A DNA stretch of 58,859 nt from Lentzea indica (GTDB taxonomy: Bacteria; Actinomycetota; Actinomycetes; Mycobacteriales; Pseudonocardiaceae): positions 1-58,859 of the forward strand of contig NZ_VSRL01000031.1 in assembly GCF_012184385.1 (NCBI RefSeq), read 5' to 3'. A program made the position numbers and the translations under genes. Of this stretch, positions 53,953 through 58,859 are shown piece after piece. The notes beneath the pieces were generated by a model, which made no database searches, was not told the DNA's origin, and saw only the letters and a list, made by a program, of their open reading frames with translations. How positions within the stretch are numbered: the stretch's first letter is position 1; each line of letters begins with the position of its first letter.

Positions 53953-54555
53953 GTGACCGAACAACGGGAGCGCCGGACCCGGATGACCGCCGAGGAGCGC
54001 CGCGAGTCGATTCTCGTGGCGGCCGCTGAGCTGTTCGCCGAGGTCGGCTACCTGCGGTGCAAGACGTCGGCCGTCGCCCGCAAGATCGGCGTGAGTGAAC
54101 CGGTGGTGTTCCAGAACTTCGGCACCAAGGCGACCCTGTTCGCCGCCGTCGTCGACCGCGCCGCCGACCACATCTGCCGCATGGTCGACCGCGTCACGAG
54201 CGCGGACGTCCCGGTCTCCGGCCTGCTCAAGTTGATGCTCGATCCCGAGCACCTGCAGCACGTGCACAGCGCGGGCTCAGTGGGAGCGATCTTCGCTGAC
54301 GCGTCCACGATCCACGACGAACCGGAGATCGAGGCGGCCACCCGCCGTGCCGTGCGGCGGTTCGCCGCCACGATCACCGGTCTGCTCGACCGCGGCCGGG
54401 CAGACGGCGAGCTCCGTGCCGACCTCGACACCGAAGCCGCCGCCTGGTGGTTGCTCTCCTTGGTGGCCTCGCAGAGGTTCCGTCAGACCACCGCCGCCGA
54501 CCCGCACGCGATCGAAGCGCGGCTTGCCGAAAGCATCCTCGCGTTCTTGACCTAA
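53953..54555 (+). CDS. TetR/AcrR-family regulator
   Basis: The 200-residue protein has a helix-turn-helix with RRESILVAAAELFAEVGYLR and KTSAVARKIGVSEPVVFQNF, then a helical ligand domain ending FRQTTAADPHAIEARLAES. GTG 53953 starts 22 bases after the second operator palindrome, consistent with autoregulation. It likely represses the divergent methyltransferase gene. Confidence 0.88.
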   Translation: MTEQRERRTRMTAEERRESILVAAAELFAEVGYLRCKTSAVARKIGVSEPVVFQNFGTKATLFAAVVDRAADHICRMVDRVTSADVPVSGLLKLMLDPEHLQHVHSAGSVGAIFADASTIHDEPEIEAATRRAVRRFAATITGLLDRGRADGELRADLDTEAAAWWLLSLVASQRFRQTTAADPHAIEARLAESILAFLT

Positions 54556-54568
54556 GGATTTTCCTGCC

Positions 54569-54585
54569 CACTATTTGCAATAGTG
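54569..54585 (+). terminator. hairpin after the TetR gene
   Basis: CACTATT-TGC-AATAGTG is a perfect 7-bp dyad 13 bases past the TetR stop, in an AT-richer stretch. It may be a terminator or an operator for the small gene that follows. Confidence 0.4.
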
Positions 54586-54650
54586 CGTGATTGTTAAGGG
54601 TTCCCCAATTTCAGCTGCGATCAAGGTCATATGGTCCCTAACCTTGGTCC

Positions 54651-54770
54651 ATGAAGCTGCTGCTGTGGTTCGCGCTGGCGTGCATGTGCGCGCTCAGCGG
54701 TGACCACCTGCTCGCTTTCGCCACCGCGATGCTGCTCGTCGCCTGCGCTACCGACCGCACTCGTTACTGA
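54651..54770 (+). CDS. possible small hydrophobic peptide (39 aa)
   Basis: An ATG frame gives MKLLLWFALACMCALSG and LLAFATAMLLVACATDR, two hydrophobic stretches with three Cys, ending at 54770. There is no clear ribosome-binding site, although the start follows shortly after an AT-richer promoter-like segment. It may be a small membrane peptide or a chance frame. Confidence 0.3.
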   Translation: MKLLLWFALACMCALSGDHLLAFATAMLLVACATDRTRY

Positions 54771-54789
54771 TCGCGTCTTACTGGCCGCG

Positions 54790-54888
54790 TCAGAAGTTCG
54801 CCACCGCCGCGTACAGCAGCGTCAGCACGATCGCAGTGATGGCGACCGCCGCCACGATCCGGGTCATTGTGCGCCGTCGTTGATCCAC
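54790..54888 (-). CDS. small single-helix membrane peptide (32 aa)
   Basis: The GTG start at 54888 has AGGAG 7 bases upstream. The basic head VDQRRRTMTR is followed by one hydrophobic helix (IVAAVAITAIVLTLLYAAV). The strong ribosome-binding site and the head-plus-helix design support a real small protein. It lies 16 bases after the arsR stop and is likely cotranscribed with it. Confidence 0.5.
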   Translation of the reverse strand: MDQRRRTMTRIVAAVAITAIVLTLLYAAVANF

Positions 54889-54904
54889 AGCCGTCTCCTG
54901 CCGC

Positions 54905-55261
54905 TCAGTCGTGGTCCGGTTTGCCGGTGATGTGGTGATCGGCGGCGTTGACCGCCTCGAACAACAGCCGCCGTACGTGGCCGCCTCGCGCCCTATAGAG
55001 CATCCGCCTGCCTTCACGGCGCACGGTCACCAGTCCGGTCAGCCTCAATTTCGCGAGATGTTGCGACACCGCAGGGCGCGCGATACCCACCTCCGAGGCC
55101 AGCGTCGTCACGTCGTACTCGGCCCCGCACAACAGCCACAACATGCGGAAACGCGTCGAGTCGGCGAGCATCCGGAACCCGTCGACAGCCGCTTCGACGT
55201 GTCCGCCAGTAGGTAGCTGTTGCCAGTCCTGCGTTGTTGCAACGTCGTCGCGTGCGTACAT
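54905..55261 (-). CDS. ArsR/SmtB-family regulator
   Basis: The 118-residue winged-helix protein (MLADSTRFRMLWLLCGAEYD, TTLASEVGIARPAVSQHLAK, GLVTVRREGRRMLYRARGGH) fits ArsR/SmtB. The C-terminal helix has His in GGHVRR and HH in NAADHHITG, a pattern like the alpha-5 metal site of CzrA/NmtR but with one expected ligand replaced by Ala. Metal sensing is plausible but not certain. The ATG at 55261 is only 20 bases from the divergent transporter start. Confidence 0.82.
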   Translation of the reverse strand: MYARDDVATTQDWQQLPTGGHVEAAVDGFRMLADSTRFRMLWLLCGAEYDVTTLASEVGIARPAVSQHLAKLRLTGLVTVRREGRRMLYRARGGHVRRLLFEAVNAADHHITGKPDHD

Positions 55262-55281
55262 GAGCACATATAGTGCCACGC

Positions 55282-56619
55282 ATGCTCGCTGTTCTGCGCA
55301 ACCGCACGTATCGCCACCTGTTCGGGGCACACGTCGTGGCCCTCACCGGCACCGGTTTGGCGACCGTCGCGCTGGGACTGCTGGCCTACGACCTGGCCGG
55401 CGCGGACGCCGGAGCGGTCCTCGGAACCGCGCTGGCGATCAAGATGATCGCCTACGTCAGCGTCGCGCCGATCGCGGCGGCGGTGCTCGGGGCGTTGCCC
55501 CGGCGGGCGGTGCTCGTGACGCTGGACCTGGTGCGCGCCGGTGTCGCGGTCACGTTGCCGTTCGTGGACCAGGTGTGGCAGATCTACGTCCTGATCTTCC
55601 TGCTGCAGGCGGCCTCAGCCGCGTTCACGCCGATCTTCCAGGCCACGATTCCGGACGTACTGCCTGACGAACGCGAGTACACGCGGGCCGTCACTCTCTC
55701 GCGGATGGCCTACGACCTCGAGGGTCTGCTGAGCCCGTCGCTTGCCGCGGCGTTGCTGGTGCTGATGAGCTTCAACAACCTGTTCCTCGGCACGGCGATC
55801 GGCTTCGTCGCGTCCGCGCTGCTCGTGGTCTCCGCCGTGGTGCCGCGACCGAAACCGGTCAGCCGCAACGAAAGCCTGTACGCCGCGACGACTCGCGGCA
55901 TCCGGATCTATCTCGCCACGCCGCGCCTGCGTGGCTTGCTGGCCGTGCACCTCGCCGCCGCGGCCGCCGGTTCGATGGTGTTGGTCAACACGGTCGCTTA
56001 CGTGCGCGACGTGCTCGGCCGCAGTCCTTCCGATGTCGCTGTCGCACTCGCGTTCAACGGCATCGGCTCCCTGGCGGCCGCACTGGTGCTGCCCAAGCTG
56101 CTCGACCGCGTCACCGACCGGGCGCTGGTGCTGCGCGCCTCCGCCGCACTGGTCGGTTTGCTGCTCACCGGCGCCACGTTCGCCTCGCTGCTCGGCGGAT
56201 GGCACTGGCCCGCGCTGCTGGTGCTGTGGGCCATGATCGGCGCCGGATGCTCCTTGGCGCTGACGCCGGGTGCGCGGCTGCTGCGCCGATCCGCCGAGTC
56301 GTGCGACCGGCCCGCGTTGTTCGCCGCCGACTTCGCGCTTTCACACGCCTGCTGGCTGCTGTGCTACCCGCTGGCCGGGTGGGTGGCCAGCGCCGCGAAC
56401 ATGACCACGGCATTCCTGGTCCTCGGCGGCGTCACGGTGGTCGCCGCGCTCATCGCGCTGCGGTTGTGGCCGCGGCACGACCCGGAGGTGGTGGAGCACG
56501 AGCACCACGACCTCGATGCGAGCCACGACCACCTGCACGACGCCGTGCTCGCCGGCGGCGCGTGGCGCCACGCGCACGAGTTCCGCATCGACGACCGCCA
56601 CGAACGTTGGCCCCGCTAG
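55282..56619 (+). CDS. MFS transporter with His-rich C-terminal tail
   Basis: The 445-residue protein has about 12 helices and MFS-3-type loops (RNRTYRHLFGAHVVALTGTG, PFVDQVWQIYVLIFLLQAAS, FQATIPDVLPDEREYTRAV). The cytoplasmic tail holds nine His within about 45 residues (VEHEHHDLDASHDHLHDA, WRHAHEF), a common trait of metal exporters. Pairing with an ArsR regulator supports metal efflux. The ATG at 55282 has no ribosome-binding site, and TATAGT lies 9 bases upstream, so the start may be GTG 55273 or the upstream control may lie in arsR. Confidence 0.8.
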   Translation: MLAVLRNRTYRHLFGAHVVALTGTGLATVALGLLAYDLAGADAGAVLGTALAIKMIAYVSVAPIAAAVLGALPRRAVLVTLDLVRAGVAVTLPFVDQVWQIYVLIFLLQAASAAFTPIFQATIPDVLPDEREYTRAVTLSRMAYDLEGLLSPSLAAALLVLMSFNNLFLGTAIGFVASALLVVSAVVPRPKPVSRNESLYAATTRGIRIYLATPRLRGLLAVHLAAAAAGSMVLVNTVAYVRDVLGRSPSDVAVALAFNGIGSLAAALVLPKLLDRVTDRALVLRASAALVGLLLTGATFASLLGGWHWPALLVLWAMIGAGCSLALTPGARLLRRSAESCDRPALFAADFALSHACWLLCYPLAGWVASAANMTTAFLVLGGVTVVAALIALRLWPRHDPEVVEHEHHDLDASHDHLHDAVLAGGAWRHAHEFRIDDRHERWPR

Positions 56620-56651
56620 AAAAGCGCCTGGAAGTCAGCGGGGCTTCGTCC

Positions 56652-58034
56652 TCAGACCGTCTCCACTGCCTCCACCGCTGGCGGCGCGGCGGCGCGGCGG
56701 CGGCTACGCAGCGCGCTCACCGCGATCACCACCGCTGCCACGAGGAGGCTCAGCAGCAGCTGCGACCGGGCGCTGGAGTCGAAGAGCATGCCCACCAGCA
56801 GGCCGATCATGCCGACGATCGTCGCCCACGTCAGGTACGGGTAGCCCCACATGCGCAGCGCGAGGTTGCCCGGTGCCTCCTGCTCCAGGCGGCGGCGCAT
56901 CCGCAATTGGGACACCGCGATGGCCAGCCAGACGAAGACCGCCACCGCGCCCGAGGAGTTCACCAGGAAGAGGAACACGGTGTCCGGCGAGACGTAGTTC
57001 AGCACGACCGTCACGAAACCGACCACGGTGGACGCCAGCACGGCGGCGACCGGCACCCCGCGTCGGGAGACGCGACCCAGCACCGCGGGTCCCTCGCCGC
57101 GCCGCGACAGCGAGAACACCATCCGGGACGCGGTGAACAGGCCGGAGTTCAGACAGGACAGCACGGAGGTCAGCACGACGACGTCCATGACCACAGCGGC
57201 GGAGGGCAGGCCGATGGCGTCCAGCACCGCGACGTAGGGGCTCTTGGCGACACTCGCGTCGTTCCACGGGATCAGCGTGACGACGACGGCGATCGAGCCG
57301 ATGTAGAACAGCAGGATGCGCCACACCACGGACCGGACGGCGGTGCGGACGGCCTGGCCGGGGTTGTCCGATTCTCCCGCCGCGATGGTGGCGATCTCCG
57401 CGCCGAAGAAGGAGAAGACGACGACGAGCATGGCGGCGAAGATCGGTCCCGAGCCGTTCGGCAGGAACCCGCCGTGCCCGGTGAGGTTGGACAGTCCGGG
57501 CGCGGCCACGTTCGGCAGCATCCCGAAGATCGCGAGCCCGCCGACGACGAGGAAGATCGTGATCGCGGCGACCTTGATGCCGGCGAACCAGAACTCGAAC
57601 TCACCGAAGGAACGGACCGAGTACAGGTTGGTCAGCGTGAGCAGGACGGTCAGCGCCAGCGCCCAGGTCCACTGTGGAACGGCCGGTACCCACCGGTGCA
57701 CGATGGCCGCGCCGGCCGTCGCCTCGATGCCGACCACGACGACCCAGAACCACCAGTACAGCCAGCCGACCGTGAAGCCGGCCCAGGGCCCGATCGCACG
57801 TTCGGCGTAAGCCGAGAAGCTGCCGGTGTCCGGGTTCGCCGCGGACATCTCGCCCAGCATCCGCATCACCAGCACGACGAGAAGTCCGGCGACGGCATAG
57901 GAGATCAGCACACCGGGCCCAGCCGTGCCGATCGCCGCGCCGCTGCCCACGAACAGCCCGGCGCCGATGACCCCGGCGATGGCGATCATGCTGAGGTGCC
58001 GCTTGCGCAGCGAGGGTTGAAGGTCCTGCGACAT
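56652..58034 (-). CDS. amino acid permease, GABA permease (GabP/AAP) type
   Basis: The 460-residue protein has about 12 helices with APC amino-acid-transporter marks: SLRKRHLSMIAIAGVIGAGL near the start, GEMSAANPDTGSFSAYAERA, and FFGAEIATIAAGESDNPGQA. The nearest described group is GabP/AnsP/AroP. The ATG at 58034 follows AAGGAGG by about 5 bases. It is convergent with the MFS gene and preceded by a PucR-type regulator that may control it. Confidence 0.87.
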   Translation of the reverse strand: MSQDLQPSLRKRHLSMIAIAGVIGAGLFVGSGAAIGTAGPGVLISYAVAGLLVVLVMRMLGEMSAANPDTGSFSAYAERAIGPWAGFTVGWLYWWFWVVVVGIEATAGAAIVHRWVPAVPQWTWALALTVLLTLTNLYSVRSFGEFEFWFAGIKVAAITIFLVVGGLAIFGMLPNVAAPGLSNLTGHGGFLPNGSGPIFAAMLVVVFSFFGAEIATIAAGESDNPGQAVRTAVRSVVWRILLFYIGSIAVVVTLIPWNDASVAKSPYVAVLDAIGLPSAAVVMDVVVLTSVLSCLNSGLFTASRMVFSLSRRGEGPAVLGRVSRRGVPVAAVLASTVVGFVTVVLNYVSPDTVFLFLVNSSGAVAVFVWLAIAVSQLRMRRRLEQEAPGNLALRMWGYPYLTWATIVGMIGLLVGMLFDSSARSQLLLSLLVAAVVIAVSALRSRRRAAAPPAVEAVETV

Positions 58035-58171
58035 CGGCCCTCCTTCCTGCGTTGAGAGCTGCCGGTCGGTTGCGGACCAGTCTGGGAGCGTCCGGCACCG
58101 GGTGACAGTGGACATTCCGGCCAACTCGCGCGGCGGCGTTGTACGGAATGGACAGTTCCGCGCCGAAGAGG

Positions 58172-58859
58172 TCAAACCCGCGTTTCCGGCAGGTCACCAG
58201 GCCCGTTCGCGGCCTGGTCGAGAAGTTGGAGGGCGAACCAGAACTCGGCTCGGGCGCCGGGCGAATCCACGTCCCGGCCGGTGAGCTCGGCGATCTTGGC
58301 GATGCGGTTGCGCAGCGTGTGCCGGTGGACGCCGAGGCGGGCCGCCGCCGGGTCCCACTGGCCGTGGCGGAGCCATTCGGTGAGCGACACGATCAGGTCG
58401 CCGCGGCCGTTCCGGTCGTGCTCCACCACCGGTCCCAGGAGCGATCGCGCGTAGGCGAGGGCGTCCTCGACGTGCAGCAGGCCGAGCATCCCGGCGCCTG
58501 CCACGTCGCCGAACCGCACCAGTTCACCGGGGTGCGCGGATTCGGCGGCACGGACGGCGTGCCGGTGCGCACGGCCGAAGTCCGCGTAGCCCACAGGCTC
58601 GGACACACCACCGCGCAGCCCCGCCACGGCCTCCGCCCACGGCCCCACGGTCACCAGGTGGCCGTCGAAGTCGGCGCAGAACACGCCACGGTTCTCCAGC
58701 AGCTCCAGTCCCCGCGCGCGGTGCTCGACGGGGCCGGTGAACACGTGCACCTCGACCGGCTCGTCGGGCAGCGGCGACACCTCGGCCGCGAGCTCGTGGT
58801 GACCGGCCGACAGCAGGCGCAGCACCGCGCCACGCAGCCGGCGCCGGGCGATGTCGAGG
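58172..58859 (-). CDS. PucR-family regulator, cut by window end
   Basis: The frame runs off the right edge. The last 60 residues contain the PucR C-terminal helix-turn-helix (LTEWLRHGQWDPAAARLGVH, HTLRNRIAKIAELTGRD). The middle (YADFGRAHRHAVRAAESA) fits the GGDEF-like CdaR domain. PucR regulators often act beside purine, GABA or amino acid use genes, so control of the downstream permease is likely. Confidence 0.82.
   Translation of the reverse strand, partial: LDIARRRLRGAVLRLLSAGHHELAAEVSPLPDEPVEVHVFTGPVEHRARGLELLENRGVFCADFDGHLVTVGPWAEAVAGLRGGVSEPVGYADFGRAHRHAVRAAESAHPGELVRFGDVAGAGMLGLLHVEDALAYARSLLGPVVEHDRNGRGDLIVSLTEWLRHGQWDPAAARLGVHRHTLRNRIAKIAELTGRDVDSPGARAEFWFALQLLDQAANGPGDLPETRV

Noticed and set aside
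58083-58096. Possible sixth CebR box (TGGGAGCGTCCGGC)
   Set aside because: Only the left half matches. The right half is not complementary, and the nearby gene is an amino acid permease.

Overview
The window is high-GC DNA from a mycelial-type actinomycete. GTG and TTG starts are common, CebR-type operators are present, and multidomain CBM2, CBM3 and CBM13 enzymes are encoded. Pseudonocardiales such as Lentzea or Saccharothrix would fit, but I cannot fix the genus from sequence alone. No rRNA, tRNA or CRISPR array is present.

Layout. 1-5136: secreted proteins, namely an expansin-like protein, an arabinofuranosidase-like glycosidase with Fn3 and CBM2, and a TAP-type tripeptidyl aminopeptidase. 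5222-11113: signalling genes, namely an ECF sigma factor fused to a zinc-finger anti-sigma segment, a membrane helix and an extracytoplasmic domain; a small orphan protein; and a large P-loop ATPase / one-TM / periplasmic-binding-protein fusion. 11221-27178: a catabolic region with a copper amine oxidase and APC permease, a ten-gene tightly overlapping operon (TPP enzyme, ALDH, SDR, Asp-box protein, VOC dioxygenase, DUF1185, alpha/beta hydrolase, FAD hydroxylase, NIPSNAP, CMD), an IclR regulator, and a second ALDH with a WrbA-type quinone reductase. A shared 15-bp motif lies upstream of all three transcription units.

27370-41345: a plant-polysaccharide region. It holds a GH42 beta-galactosidase, the cebE-cebF-cebG-bglC-cebR operon for cello-oligosaccharide uptake and hydrolysis, a SnoaL-like/TetR pair, a second CebR paralogue, and a GH9-CBM3c-Fn3-CBM3 cellulase. 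Perfect or near-perfect TGGGAGCGCTCCCA boxes precede the glycosidase at 3383, the ceb operon and the GH9 gene, and one box is an orphan. 41345-48447: a membrane protein, a VanX-like dipeptidase, a dipeptide/metal-type binding lipoprotein with a fused DppB-DppC permease behind a Zur-like box, and a GDSL esterase with a CBM13 domain.

48499-51011: a cytochrome c biogenesis gene (ccsB) cut cleanly by an IS605-type element of 1673 bp (tnpB plus a 5'-truncated tnpA); removing the element restores the reading frame. 51008-58859: two small membrane proteins, a BlaR-like M56 protease with a BlaI repressor, a methyltransferase/TetR divergent pair, ArsR/MFS, a GABA-type permease and a PucR regulator cut by the window edge.

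Sequence quality. Several genes carry what look like single-base indels in G/C runs (near 23243, 25812, 46505/46567, 48280 and 49350). I treat these as probable sequence errors, although real decay is not excluded.
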